Below are positions 16,541 through 24,776 of a DNA stretch of 64,000 nt, piece after piece. The notes under the pieces were generated by a model. It was not told the DNA's origin and did not search any database. It was given only the letters and a program-made list of their open reading frames with translations. Made by a program: the position numbers and the translations under genes. Source of the DNA: Chloracidobacterium sp. (GTDB taxonomy: Bacteria > Acidobacteriota > Blastocatellia > Pyrinomonadales > Pyrinomonadaceae); contig JADJTD010000001.1 in the NCBI GenBank assembly GCA_016711345.1, positions 3,598,001 through 3,662,000 of the forward strand. Direction: 5' to 3'. The number at the start of each line of letters is the position of its first letter. Position 1 is the first letter of the stretch.

Positions 16541-17539
16541 ATGAAGGCCATGATCCTAGCCGCCGGCTTTGGCACGCGGCTCTTTCCATTAACGATAGAC
16601 CGCACCAAGCCGGCGATTCCTTTTCTGGGGAAGCCGCTTGTCGGCTATGTTGCCGAGTACGTCGCGGGATATGGTATCAAGGATTTCGTTGTCAATCTGC
16701 ATCATCAGCCTGACTCCGTTATCGACGCACTGGGTGACGGCAGCGACTTTGGAGTTCACATAGATTATACTCGCGAGGAACCCAACATTCTGGGAACCGC
16801 AGGAGCTCTCGACAACGCCCGCCAATTTCTCGAAGATGGTACTTTCCTGATCATAAATGGCAAGATAATCACTGACATCGATATCGGAGCAGCCGTTGAA
16901 ACCCATAAACGATCGGGTGCGATCGCGACCATGGTGTTGAAGCCAAACCTTAAACGGGAGAAATTTACCATTGTCGAAGAGCTCGATGGCTACGTTACAG
17001 GTTTTGGCGATGATGCTCCGCCGTTGACTGAAGACGAGATACGCGATCCAAAATGGACAGCACGAAATCTGTTGATGTTTACAGGAATCCATATTCTTGA
17101 ACCGCGCGTTTTTGACTATATTCCTCGAGGCATTTACTCCGATATCGTGCCGACTTTTTACAATCCGGCTTTGCGAAAAGGTGAGAAGATCGCTGCTCAT
17201 ATCACCGATGCTCACTGGTTCGAACTTTCAACGATTCCACGGTATCTCGATATTTCACTTGCGATGATGAACGGCAGCGACGTGCATGTTGGCAGACATT
17301 GTCAATTGTCGGGTTCAGCGAACATTAAGAATTCTGTGATTTGGGATGACGTAACGGTAGGTGACGGAGCAGTTCTTTATCGAACTATTATTGCTGACGG
17401 TGTCACGATCAGTGCGGGTGAGCATTTTGAAAACGCTGCGATCGTCCGGGCAGATAGTGTCCGCAGCTGCAAAGATATTCCAAAAAAGGCCTTGAGGGGA
17501 TATATTCAGGGTGAAAACTATATCGTTCCATTAAACTGA
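16541..17539 (+). CDS. murU: MurU-like nucleotidyltransferase (MurNAc-1-P uridylyltransferase)
   Basis: The N-terminal nucleotidyltransferase domain starts with the signature LAAGFGTRLFPLT and has TKPAIPFLGKPL and LGTAGALDNA. Together with the kinase gene 21 bases downstream it matches the AmgK-MurU peptidoglycan-recycling pair, in which MurU makes UDP-MurNAc from MurNAc-1-phosphate and UTP. The protein is 332 aa, longer than the ~224-aa Pseudomonas MurU; the extra C-terminus (from about 245) has hexapeptide-like turns (SGSANIKNSVIWDDVTVGDGAVL). One oddity is that the usual metal-binding Asp after NG is Lys (NGKIITD, residue 108). Specificity for MurNAc rather than another sugar phosphate is inferred from the neighbour. 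Confidence 0.75.
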   Translation: MKAMILAAGFGTRLFPLTIDRTKPAIPFLGKPLVGYVAEYVAGYGIKDFVVNLHHQPDSVIDALGDGSDFGVHIDYTREEPNILGTAGALDNARQFLEDGTFLIINGKIITDIDIGAAVETHKRSGAIATMVLKPNLKREKFTIVEELDGYVTGFGDDAPPLTEDEIRDPKWTARNLLMFTGIHILEPRVFDYIPRGIYSDIVPTFYNPALRKGEKIAAHITDAHWFELSTIPRYLDISLAMMNGSDVHVGRHCQLSGSANIKNSVIWDDVTVGDGAVLYRTIIADGVTISAGEHFENAAIVRADSVRSCKDIPKKALRGYIQGENYIVPLN

Positions 17540-17560
17540 ACTTGATTTTTACACTCATAA

Positions 17561-18565
17561 ATGTCGGACCATCTAACAAGGCTTCAACAATTCCTAGTCT
17601 CACGAAATTTGCCAACGGAAGTTACGGTGCTAACTGCCGATGCATCAACCCGTGATTATTTTCGTACTGAATGGAAGGGCAAGAGTGCAATAGCGTGTGT
17701 TTACCCCGAGCCTTTTGAAGAAGCTGCTCGAACATATCTCGACGTCACCACGCTTTTTCTCGCGGGCGGGTTGCCGGTCGCTGAGATACTCGATTTCGAC
17801 GGCAAACAAGGCATTATTATTCAGGAGGATCTCGGCGACATCATTTTGCGCGATGTTATCAGTACGGCAGATGCGGAAAGACGAAAACGTCTTCGTAACG
17901 AAGCGATCTCTCTTATCGCCAGAGTTCAATTGCTAACTCCAAAAGCCTTTCAAATCAATTCAGTCGCATCACGACTCAAATTTGATACGGAAAAGCTCGA
18001 ATGGGAATTGAATTATTTCAAAACGCATTATTTTGAAACGTTCCTGAATAAGCCCCTTTCCGCCGAAGATGATGCGAGCCTGTCGGCTGAGTTTCATGAA
18101 CTTGCGGTCGAGCTTGAATCGTATGCGTCGGTCCTTTGCCACCGCGATTTTCATCTGGCAAATCTGATGATCGACAAGGAAGACCGAATGCGGATCATCG
18201 ACCATCAAGACGCGCGAATCGGTTCACCGGCATACGATCTGGTGTCGCTTTTGCTTGATAGGATAACGGAGCTTCCTTCGCCAGAATGGCTCGCGGATAA
18301 ACGGGCATATTTCCTCGACGTGCGGCGGCGTCTCGGATTGCCAAAGATCGATGAGGACGAATTTGCCTACGAATTCCGCTTGCAAACCATACAACGATGC
18401 CTCAAGGCCGCCGGCACTTTTTCCTATCAATCCGCCGTACGCGGCAAGAAGCATTTCATTCCATTTATCAAGCCGATGTTTGGCATCTCTATTCGCGGAG
18501 CGATCAACATCGGACGTTTTCCAGTATTAAAAGAAATACTTATGGAGCAGATCGATGAGAAATAA
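17561..18565 (+). CDS. amgK: AmgK-like anomeric MurNAc/GlcNAc kinase (aminoglycoside phosphotransferase fold)
   Basis: This 334-aa protein has the APH kinase fold. The catalytic loop is LCHRDFHLANLMI (near residue 192) and the metal-binding motif is IIDHQDAR about 20 residues later. The N-terminal TADASTRDYFR stretch is typical of AmgK-type kinases, which phosphorylate MurNAc or GlcNAc at C1 during recovery of cell-wall sugars. It follows murU by 21 bases and overlaps the next gene by 11, so the three are one transcription unit. The pairing with murU is the main reason for naming it; the fold alone would also fit other small-molecule kinases. Confidence 0.78.
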   Translation: MSDHLTRLQQFLVSRNLPTEVTVLTADASTRDYFRTEWKGKSAIACVYPEPFEEAARTYLDVTTLFLAGGLPVAEILDFDGKQGIIIQEDLGDIILRDVISTADAERRKRLRNEAISLIARVQLLTPKAFQINSVASRLKFDTEKLEWELNYFKTHYFETFLNKPLSAEDDASLSAEFHELAVELESYASVLCHRDFHLANLMIDKEDRMRIIDHQDARIGSPAYDLVSLLLDRITELPSPEWLADKRAYFLDVRRRLGLPKIDEDEFAYEFRLQTIQRCLKAAGTFSYQSAVRGKKHFIPFIKPMFGISIRGAINIGRFPVLKEILMEQIDEK

Positions 18566-19373
18566 ATTATCTGGATTAGTCCTAGTGTTATTAGTTTTTA
18601 CCGGGCTTTCGGCTGTGATATTCGGCCAACAAGTGAAAATATCGGCGTTTTCGGTCCGGAAATCAACGGTTATTGACCAAATAATGGCGTTGAAGACAGC
18701 TAATCCAAAGTTAACCTCACAAGAGTTTGCAGAAGCGGCTAACAGGCTGCTTGAGAAAAACGGAATCGGTTTTGTGATCTCATTCGATGCTGCCACTTGC
18801 GAAAAGATAAAAAATCTAAAAGACCAACAAAAGGATCCAAACGTTCCCATCAAGCTCGGAGCTACTTTGAAATCTGTCGATGCGGAGGGAGCCTCACTTG
18901 TCCTGCCGGAACCGCATATTACTGCTGCGGAATGTGGCGGTTGCTATATTGAATTGCCAATATTGGAGATCACTGACAAGGCTTTTGTTACGGTCGTCGA
19001 GGGGAGAAATATTAAGTTTCAATTACCATCCAATTTTTACTCAAATGAGGCCGTATTGCTTGATTCTAAAGATAAAACGACAATAAAAAGAAAATGGCGA
19101 ATTCCTTTTCGATCGATTCCTATAGGTGTTTCGTATGACGAAAATGTACTTTATTTGGGATTCGACGATTCAGAACTGTCGCAGCTTTCGCTTTCAGTCT
19201 TTGGCGAGGGAGTCCTTCAAATCACCACTCGTGAGGAAGCCGAAAACGGCGGCAAAGGTAAAATTATTGAGGCACCCAGTTCGAGTGCTACTACTTCACC
19301 AAATCAAGTGATCAGATTCGACAGATGGAAAAATATTTACCTCGTTAGTATTAAGAAACCATGTCCGCGTTAG
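18555..19373 (+). CDS. hypothetical secreted protein, 272 aa
   Basis: A signal peptide covers residues 1-24 (hydrophobic LVLVLLVFTGLSAVIF, cleavage near GQQ). The mature protein looks mostly beta, with three Cys in the middle (TCEKI, then ECGGCY) and a final Cys near the end (KPCPR). I recognise no domain. The gene overlaps amgK by 11 bases, so it is translationally coupled to a peptidoglycan-recycling pair, which hints at an envelope role but does not prove it. Its stop TAG shares bases with the stop of the convergent DUF6526 gene. Confidence 0.65.
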   Translation: MRNKLSGLVLVLLVFTGLSAVIFGQQVKISAFSVRKSTVIDQIMALKTANPKLTSQEFAEAANRLLEKNGIGFVISFDAATCEKIKNLKDQQKDPNVPIKLGATLKSVDAEGASLVLPEPHITAAECGGCYIELPILEITDKAFVTVVEGRNIKFQLPSNFYSNEAVLLDSKDKTTIKRKWRIPFRSIPIGVSYDENVLYLGFDDSELSQLSLSVFGEGVLQITTREEAENGGKGKIIEAPSSSATTSPNQVIRFDRWKNIYLVSIKKPCPR

Positions 19374-19801
19374 ACACGGAAATTGTCGCCGCGCCAATTC
19401 TTGATCGCCTGCTTGATCTCTTTCGGTTTTGCAAATTCACCGTTCAGCGTACGTTCGACCAAACCGGACAACTCTTCATCTGAAGCAAACCTAAGTGCGA
19501 TGATCTGACCAGCTCGAAGATCGTTAGCGCGTTTCGCCAACTCCGGCGAAAGCACATCCCGATATCGCATCCTTTCCTCAAGCCGGATGACCCGATCTTG
19601 AGCTTTCAAGGCTTGTAGACGCGATACAAAAGCCATAAGGATAAGAGCGATGCCGAGGATGGTCCAGAATGCCAGGCCCCAACTCGGAGTCATAAAAAAA
19701 CGAAAAAGATGCGAAAGAAAATTGAGCGTGAGCAGGGGCATCACGACAAAATGGAACAGTGGATACCAGCGTGTGTGATTTGAGTAATTTTGATCTGTCA
19801 T
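19370..19801 (-). CDS. DUF6526-like membrane protein, 143 aa
   Basis: Two transmembrane helices (about residues 14-33 and 42-60) are followed by a cytoplasmic helix-rich tail with RLQALKAQDRVIRLEERMRYR, a stretch I associate with DUF6526. The start sequence TDQNYSNHTRWYPLFHF also fits. The function of this family is unknown to me. It is convergent with the secreted-protein gene, and the two stop codons share the four bases TTAG. A palindromic repeat lies just upstream of its start. Confidence 0.7.
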   Translation of the reverse strand: MTDQNYSNHTRWYPLFHFVVMPLLTLNFLSHLFRFFMTPSWGLAFWTILGIALILMAFVSRLQALKAQDRVIRLEERMRYRDVLSPELAKRANDLRAGQIIALRFASDEELSGLVERTLNGEFAKPKEIKQAIKNWRGDNFRV

Positions 19802-19831
19802 TAGGTAAAGTCTCCTGTAATTCTACGGGTA

Positions 19832-19894
19832 GAAACGCGAGTGTAAACGAGTGTGCGGACCTGCAATGGGCACCCTCGTTCACACTCGCGTTTC
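19832..19894. repeat. 25-bp-arm palindromic repeat, copy 2
   Basis: The arms 19832-19856 and 19870-19894 pair over 25 bp with two mismatches around a 13-base loop. Sequence and geometry match copy 1 at 8684-8746, starting GAAACGCGAGTGT in both. It fills the spacer between the ABC exporter stop (19901) and the DUF6526 start (19801), so it would be transcribed as a stable hairpin between the two genes. Confidence 0.85.
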
Positions 19895-19900
19895 CGCCCG

Positions 19901-21733
19901 CTATAGTTTTGTCTGTGCCAATGCCTCCGGCGGTTTGCCGGTAAAATCTTCGCCGGGATTGACGAATAGATTCTGCTCAAAACGATACTGCTTATCGTAA
20001 AGCTGTTTGTAACGGCCGTCGAGAGCGATGAGTTCATCATGACTGCCGCGTTCGAGTATCTCACCCGCTTCGACGACAAGGATCTGATCGGCACTGCGAA
20101 TTGTTGAAAGCCGATGGGCGATGACGAATGTCGTCCGCCCTTGTCTCAAACGGAGCAAGCCTTCCTGGATCAGTGCCTCGGATTCGCTGTCGAGGCTTGA
20201 TGTCGCTTCGTCGAGGATCAGGATGCGCGGATTTGCAAGCAAAGCCCTGGCGATGGCAATCCTCTGCCGCTGGCCGCCGGAAAGTTTTACGCCGCGTTCG
20301 CCGACGATGGTGTCGTAGCCATTAGGGAATTTCTCGATAAATTCATCCGCGTTAGCGATCTTACAAACGTCTTTGATCGTATCGAAATTGGCCTCAGGAT
20401 TTGAAAAACGGATATTCTCAAGGATCGTTCCGTCGAACAGAAAGTTATCCTGAAGCACAACGCCGAGATGCCTTCGATAATCTCGTAATTTGACTTTCTG
20501 GAGATCTTTACCATCGATCTTAATAACACCTGTAGTTGGCTGAATAAAATTTAAAACCAAACTAAGGATCGTTGATTTTCCCGAACCGCTGGAACCAACC
20601 AAAGCCGTCGTCGCACCGGCTTTCGCATGAAATGCAACTCCTTTTAGCACCGGCACGCCTTCGTCGTACTCGAAATGAACGTCCTCAAAATCGATCGTGC
20701 CCTTGATATCGGGCAGAGCTTCTTTACCCGAGTCAGCGTCGTCCTCGGTCGTCATCGACATTACTTCGCGAATGCGGTCGAGTCCGGCGAGAGCTTCGGT
20801 GATCTGTGTGCCGATCGAGGTTAGTTCGATCACCGGCATCGCAAGCAGAAACGTAAACGAAATATACATCAGAAAATCGCCAAGCGTCATCGTATTTCCT
20901 TGTACGGCGTTGCCTCCGATGACAATCATCACTACGGCGATGGCACCTATGATGACAGATGAGAATGACGATATCGCTGATACGCCCGTTACAGTTTTTG
21001 CGACGTTGCGAAACAACTTGTGAGCACCGCGTGCGAATGACAATTCCTCACGCTTCTCGGCAGTGTATGCTTTAACAATGCGGATGCCGCCGAGAGATTC
21101 GCCAAGCCGGCCGGTAACTTCTCCGTTGATAACATTTCGCTCGCGAAACACAGGACGCAGAACGCTAAACGCATACATCAACGCTCCGCCAAAGATGAGA
21201 AGCACAACGAGCGTCGCCGTCGTCAACTGCCAATTAATGTAAAACAACACGCCGATCGCGATCGTCGCCGTGACAAGGCTGCCAAGAATTTGGCCGAGAC
21301 CTGTGCCGACGAGATTACGAATGCCTTCGGCATCGTTCATGATCCGCGAGATCAATTGCCCGCTCTGCGTCGAATCAAAATACGAGATCGGTAAACGCTC
21401 AATATGCCGTTGAACGCGCATCCGCATATTGGTGATCGCAAGCTGCGCCGCAACGCCCAATATCTGCGACAGAGCGAACGACGTGACGCCTTGGATAAGC
21501 GTCGATACACCGATAGCAAGCGCGATCCATTTGATTAGATCATAGCGTTCATTTGTGAAAACCTCGTCGCCAATGAATTTGGTCGAGGCGGGCAAAACCA
21601 TTCCGGCAAGCCGCGAAATCAGCATCAAAACGCTTCCTAAAAGCAGCCGCCAGCGAGCATTCCATATCAGCTTTCTCGCCTCGGCCCATGCGCTCGAATA
21701 ATCGATTTTCTTTTTCTTTACTTCTTCCGCCAT
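19901..21733 (-). CDS. ABC exporter, fused permease and ATPase (MsbA-like)
   Basis: The 610-aa half-transporter has six transmembrane helices in residues 30-330 and a C-terminal ATPase domain. The ATPase shows Walker A (VGSSGSGKSTILS), a Q-loop (GVVLQDNFLF), the signature LSGGQRQRIAIARAL, Walker B (ILILDEATSSLD) and the H-loop (VIAHRLSTI). This architecture is used by MsbA lipid A flippases and many multidrug exporters. A 610-residue homodimeric form with no neighbour partner fits MsbA, but substrate cannot be set from sequence. It is read alone on the minus strand, with repeats on both sides. Confidence 0.88.
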   Translation of the reverse strand: MAEEVKKKKIDYSSAWAEARKLIWNARWRLLLGSVLMLISRLAGMVLPASTKFIGDEVFTNERYDLIKWIALAIGVSTLIQGVTSFALSQILGVAAQLAITNMRMRVQRHIERLPISYFDSTQSGQLISRIMNDAEGIRNLVGTGLGQILGSLVTATIAIGVLFYINWQLTTATLVVLLIFGGALMYAFSVLRPVFRERNVINGEVTGRLGESLGGIRIVKAYTAEKREELSFARGAHKLFRNVAKTVTGVSAISSFSSVIIGAIAVVMIVIGGNAVQGNTMTLGDFLMYISFTFLLAMPVIELTSIGTQITEALAGLDRIREVMSMTTEDDADSGKEALPDIKGTIDFEDVHFEYDEGVPVLKGVAFHAKAGATTALVGSSGSGKSTILSLVLNFIQPTTGVIKIDGKDLQKVKLRDYRRHLGVVLQDNFLFDGTILENIRFSNPEANFDTIKDVCKIANADEFIEKFPNGYDTIVGERGVKLSGGQRQRIAIARALLANPRILILDEATSSLDSESEALIQEGLLRLRQGRTTFVIAHRLSTIRSADQILVVEAGEILERGSHDELIALDGRYKQLYDKQYRFEQNLFVNPGEDFTGKPPEALAQTKL

Positions 21734-21893
21734 AGTCTTTTTCTAAGTCTGATGACCGCAGCAACATATGTCAACCTACATTAAAGGTGTTGCACATATA
21801 AGACATATTGCGAACCACGCAATTTTATGATACGGTCATCAAAGGCAAATTTTGCTAATGCGATAGCTCCGCAAAAAACGCATTGAAAAAAGA

Positions 21894-21970
21894 CTGGGAC
21901 ACTGGGACAGTGGGACAAAACTGCTAAAACACGTATTTACAATAGCTTGGCTGTCCCAAGCCTATCCCAC
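21894..21970. repeat. GGGACANTG-type inverted repeat, copy 1
   Basis: The left arm (21894-21917) repeats TGGGACAN three times. The right arm (21951-21970) has CTGTCCCAAG and CCTATCCCA, the inverse pattern. A related run (GTGGGACACTGGGACA) occurs at 46013-46028 upstream of gap. The periodic arms resemble the 9-bp families elsewhere in the window, but with a different unit. Confidence 0.55.
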
Positions 21971-22010
21971 GGTATGAACAAGTATGAATAAGTATGAATA
22001 AGTATGAAAA
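21971..22010. repeat. four tandem 10-bp repeats (consensus AGTATGAATA)
   Basis: The units are GGTATGAACA, two exact AGTATGAATA, and AGTATGAAAA. They end 11 bases before the ParD-like ATG and run into its ribosome site AAGGAG. The 10-bp period puts every copy on the same face of the helix, which would suit cooperative binding of a ribbon-helix-helix repressor. It is equally prone to slippage. Confidence 0.75.
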
Positions 22011-22021
22011 AGGAGAAAAAT

Positions 22022-22243
22022 ATGATCTCAAGATTAACAATTTCGGTACCTAAAACGCTCGAAGATTTTGCCCGCTGGCGGGTTCGGAATGGCGGTTTTT
22101 CGTCGGTCAGCGACTACTTTAGGGAGTTGGCACGCGCCGATCGGCGGCTACTGATCGCAAAGCAAGAGCAGCGTGAAACAACTCGGCCGGTTCGCGAGCC
22201 GCTTGCTTCTGCCACAAGGCGGGGTCCGTTCGGTCATAGGTAG
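22022..22243 (+). CDS. ParD-like ribbon-helix-helix protein (orphan antitoxin candidate)
   Basis: ATG 22022 is preceded by AAGGAG with good spacing; the frame also opens at 22004 inside the decamer repeats. The 73-aa product matches type II ParD antitoxins: beta strand RLTISVPKTLEDFARWRV, then NGGFSSVSDYFRELARADRR. The tail is basic and probably disordered. Antitoxins of this type repress their own operon and bind a ParE or RelE-type toxin. No toxin gene follows (asnS begins 58 bases later), so it is either an orphan antitoxin or a free-standing regulator. The tandem decamers upstream are plausible operator sites. Confidence 0.75.
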   Translation: MISRLTISVPKTLEDFARWRVRNGGFSSVSDYFRELARADRRLLIAKQEQRETTRPVREPLASATRRGPFGHR

Positions 22244-22300
22244 TTTGAGGTTGCTTTTGTTTGTTTAGCGGCTTTCATTTAGAATTTCCTTTTATCTAAT

Positions 22301-23611
22301 ATGAAGCAAACATACATTAATCAATTGAAGGGCCACATTGGCGAATCGGTCACGCTTAAAGGGTGGCTCTATAACAAACGTTCGAGCGGCAAGCTCGTTT
22401 TTTTGCAGCTTCGCGACGGCACGGGCATTGTTCAGTGTGTCGTGTTTAAGCCTAACGACGAGGCGTTGTATGATGTTGCCGATTCGCTTGGGCAGGAAAG
22501 CTCGATCATCGTTACCGGTATGGTTAAAGAAGACACGCGTTCGTCGCTGGGCGTCGAGCTTGACGTGACCGCTCTCGAGGTCCTGCAAAACGTCCACGAT
22601 TACCCGATCACTCCAAAAGAGCACGGCACCGAGTTCCTGATGGACAATCGACATCTGTGGATACGCTCGAAAAAGCAGCACGCGGTTTTGAAAATTCGTC
22701 ATACGGTCATCAAGGCAGTTCGTGATTTCTTTGACAACAGAGGGTTTACGCTCGCTGATACGCCGATCTTTACACCGGCCGCGTGCGAAGGCACGACGAC
22801 GCTGTTTGAGGTTGATTATTTTGACGACGCGAAGGCATATTTGACGCAATCGGGTCAGCTTTATAACGAAGCCACGGCGGCGGCTTTTGGTAAGTCTTAT
22901 GCTTTTGGGCCGACGTTTCGTGCGGAAAAATCGAAGACGCGTCGTCACCTGACAGAGTTCTGGATGGTCGAGCCTGAGGTCGCGTACGCCGGTTACGAAG
23001 ACATGATGGATCTCGGCGAAGAGATGATCCTCTCTATCGTCGAACGAGTTTTAACTGATCGTCAGGAAGAGCTGAAAACGCTCGAACGTGATACGACAGT
23101 CCTCGAAGCCATCAATTCGCCGTTCCCGCGTCTGCATTACGATGACGCCGTCAAGATGCTCCAGGAAGGCCACGCAAAAGGCGAGTTGGAGAACAATTTC
23201 GAATGGGGCGGCGATTTTGGATCGCCGGACGAGACATATCTATCGACGCAGCACGGCAAGCCGGTTTTTGTCCATCACTTCCCTGCCGCGATCAAAGGAT
23301 TTTACTTTGAGGTGGACAAAGATCGCCCCGAATGTGCCCTCGGCATCGACCTGCTCGCTCCCGAAGGCTACGGCGAGATCATCGGCGGCGGCGAACGTGC
23401 CTCGAACCTCGATTACTTGATCGAGCAGCTTAAACATCATGGGCTCGACCAGGCAACCTTCGAATGGTATCTCGACCTCCGCCGCTACGGCAGCGTCCCG
23501 CACGCCGGCTTCGGAATGGGCATCGAACGCTGCACCGCCTGGATGGCCGGCATCGAACACGTCCGCGAGACAATTCCGTTTCCAAGGATGTTGTATCGAT
23601 TGAAACCCTAA
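22301..23611 (+). CDS. asnS: asparagine--tRNA ligase
   Basis: The 436-aa class II synthetase charges tRNA-Asn. The N-terminal OB-fold anticodon-binding domain (residues 10-105) shows VTLKGWLYNKRSSGKLVFLQLRDG. The catalytic core has motif 2 (FGPTFRAEKSKTRRHLTEFW) and motif 3 (GFGMGIERCTAWMAG). The AsnRS-type ECALGIDLLAPEGYGEIIGGGER stretch distinguishes it from AspRS. The start at 22301 follows the ParD-like gene by 58 bases. The next TPR gene begins 10 bases after its stop with a strong ribosome site, so the two are probably cotranscribed. Confidence 0.94.
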   Translation: MKQTYINQLKGHIGESVTLKGWLYNKRSSGKLVFLQLRDGTGIVQCVVFKPNDEALYDVADSLGQESSIIVTGMVKEDTRSSLGVELDVTALEVLQNVHDYPITPKEHGTEFLMDNRHLWIRSKKQHAVLKIRHTVIKAVRDFFDNRGFTLADTPIFTPAACEGTTTLFEVDYFDDAKAYLTQSGQLYNEATAAAFGKSYAFGPTFRAEKSKTRRHLTEFWMVEPEVAYAGYEDMMDLGEEMILSIVERVLTDRQEELKTLERDTTVLEAINSPFPRLHYDDAVKMLQEGHAKGELENNFEWGGDFGSPDETYLSTQHGKPVFVHHFPAAIKGFYFEVDKDRPECALGIDLLAPEGYGEIIGGGERASNLDYLIEQLKHHGLDQATFEWYLDLRRYGSVPHAGFGMGIERCTAWMAGIEHVRETIPFPRMLYRLKP

Positions 23612-23620
23612 GGAGAAAAT

Positions 23621-24283
23621 ATGAAAACTAGATTGCAATTGTTCACGACTGTCATAATTGCCCTTTTCTGTATATCTGTTTCCGCCCAAACTGAGCCGGT
23701 ATCTCCTTCAGAAAAGAATCCTAAGGCGGTTGAACTGATCAAGCAGGCTATAAAGCTTGAAGATGCGATGATGCTTGTTAGCGCGATCGATAAATACAAG
23801 GAAATTTTAAAGCTTGAACCGAAAGATTTCGCGGCAATGAATACGATTGCGGGGATATATGGGAAACAAGGAGATGCTGAACAAGAAGCTATCTGGGCGC
23901 AAAAGGCGATTGATACAAGCCCGAGATATTGGAAGGCGTATATAAATCTAGGCAACGGTCTTGCAATGCAGGACAAATTTGATGCAGCAATAAAGGCTTT
24001 TCAGAAAGCGGCGGACATCGCTCCTAAAGACCCACTACCGATTTATAGTTTAGGTGTTGTCGCTGAGAACCAACGTGACTTTAAGAAGGCATTGGACTTG
24101 TATAAAAAATCTTTTGAACTAGATCCGAAATTTGAGAATGGAATTTTTAGTGCGGCCGCAATGCATGCGAATTTGAAACAGTTTTCCGAGGCTAAGGCGT
24201 TATTAAAGAAATTGCTCGCGATCAATCCGAAGGACGCTGATGCCCAGCAAATGCTGCAACAAATTGAGCGTGAGAAGCCGTAG
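23621..24283 (+). CDS. secreted TPR protein, 220 aa
   Basis: AAGGAG sits 8 bases before the ATG. A signal peptide (residues 1-22, ending VSAQ) is followed by about five tetratricopeptide repeats (for example WKAYINLGNGLAMQDKFDAAIKAF). It is close in layout to the 6025-6768 protein and likely acts as a periplasmic scaffold. It directly follows asnS and precedes an OsmC gene by 18 bases. No enzyme domain is present, so the specific role is unknown. Confidence 0.78.
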   Translation: MKTRLQLFTTVIIALFCISVSAQTEPVSPSEKNPKAVELIKQAIKLEDAMMLVSAIDKYKEILKLEPKDFAAMNTIAGIYGKQGDAEQEAIWAQKAIDTSPRYWKAYINLGNGLAMQDKFDAAIKAFQKAADIAPKDPLPIYSLGVVAENQRDFKKALDLYKKSFELDPKFENGIFSAAAMHANLKQFSEAKALLKKLLAINPKDADAQQMLQQIEREKP

Positions 24284-24301
24284 CGAAAGGTAAGTGGAAT
24301 C

Positions 24302-24760
24302 ATGTCAACATACACAGTTAAGATTTCGTGGAAAACTGACTCGCCGGAAACGTTTTCGAAGAATCATTACACGCGGGGTCACGAGTGGTCGTTTGATGGC
24401 GGAGTGACTGTGCCGGCGAGTTCGTCGCCTCATGCGGTGCGGGTTCCGTTTTCGGTTGAGGCGGCGGTTGATCCGGAAGAAGCTTTAGTTGCGTCGGCCT
24501 CGTCGTGTCATATGCTTACCTTTCTGTGGCTCGCGGCAAAGGCTGGATTTAACATCGAATCATACACCGACAATGCAGTTGGTGAGATGGCTGCGACGGA
24601 AAGCGGAAGTCAATGGGTCTCAAAGATCACGCTCAACCCGCAGATCGTTTGGATCGGCGACGAGCCTTCGGCGGAACAGCTCACCGATCTTCATCGACAC
24701 GCCCACGAGCAGTGTTACATTGCTAACTCGATCAAATCTGACGTGATCGTCAAAAACTGA
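24302..24760 (+). CDS. OsmC-family peroxiredoxin-like protein
   Basis: The 152-aa protein has the OsmC/Ohr fold: PEEALVASASSCHMLTFLWLAAKAG carries the first reactive Cys near residue 67, and HEQCYIANSIKSDV carries the second near residue 138. These two Cys reduce organic hydroperoxides in the Ohr/OsmC group. The N-terminal HYTRGHEWSFDGG stretch fits the OsmC-like subgroup rather than Ohr. It is closely spaced with genes on both sides (18 and 16 bases), so a stress-related operon with its neighbours is possible. Confidence 0.87.
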   Translation: MSTYTVKISWKTDSPETFSKNHYTRGHEWSFDGGVTVPASSSPHAVRVPFSVEAAVDPEEALVASASSCHMLTFLWLAAKAGFNIESYTDNAVGEMAATESGSQWVSKITLNPQIVWIGDEPSAEQLTDLHRHAHEQCYIANSIKSDVIVKN

Positions 24761-24776
24761 TAATAAGAAGGTTTTT

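Larger units (their letters stand above)
21734..22021. other. divergent spacer between ABC exporter and ParD-like gene
   Basis: No gene is visible. The spacer carries an inverted repeat of GGGAC units (21894-21970) and four tandem decamers (21971-22010). Promoters for both divergent genes should be here; I found no unambiguous -35/-10 pair. Confidence 0.5.

Noticed and set aside
22022..22243. Complete toxin-antitoxin operon
   Set aside because: Only the antitoxin-like protein is present; the next gene is asnS and the preceding one an ABC exporter.
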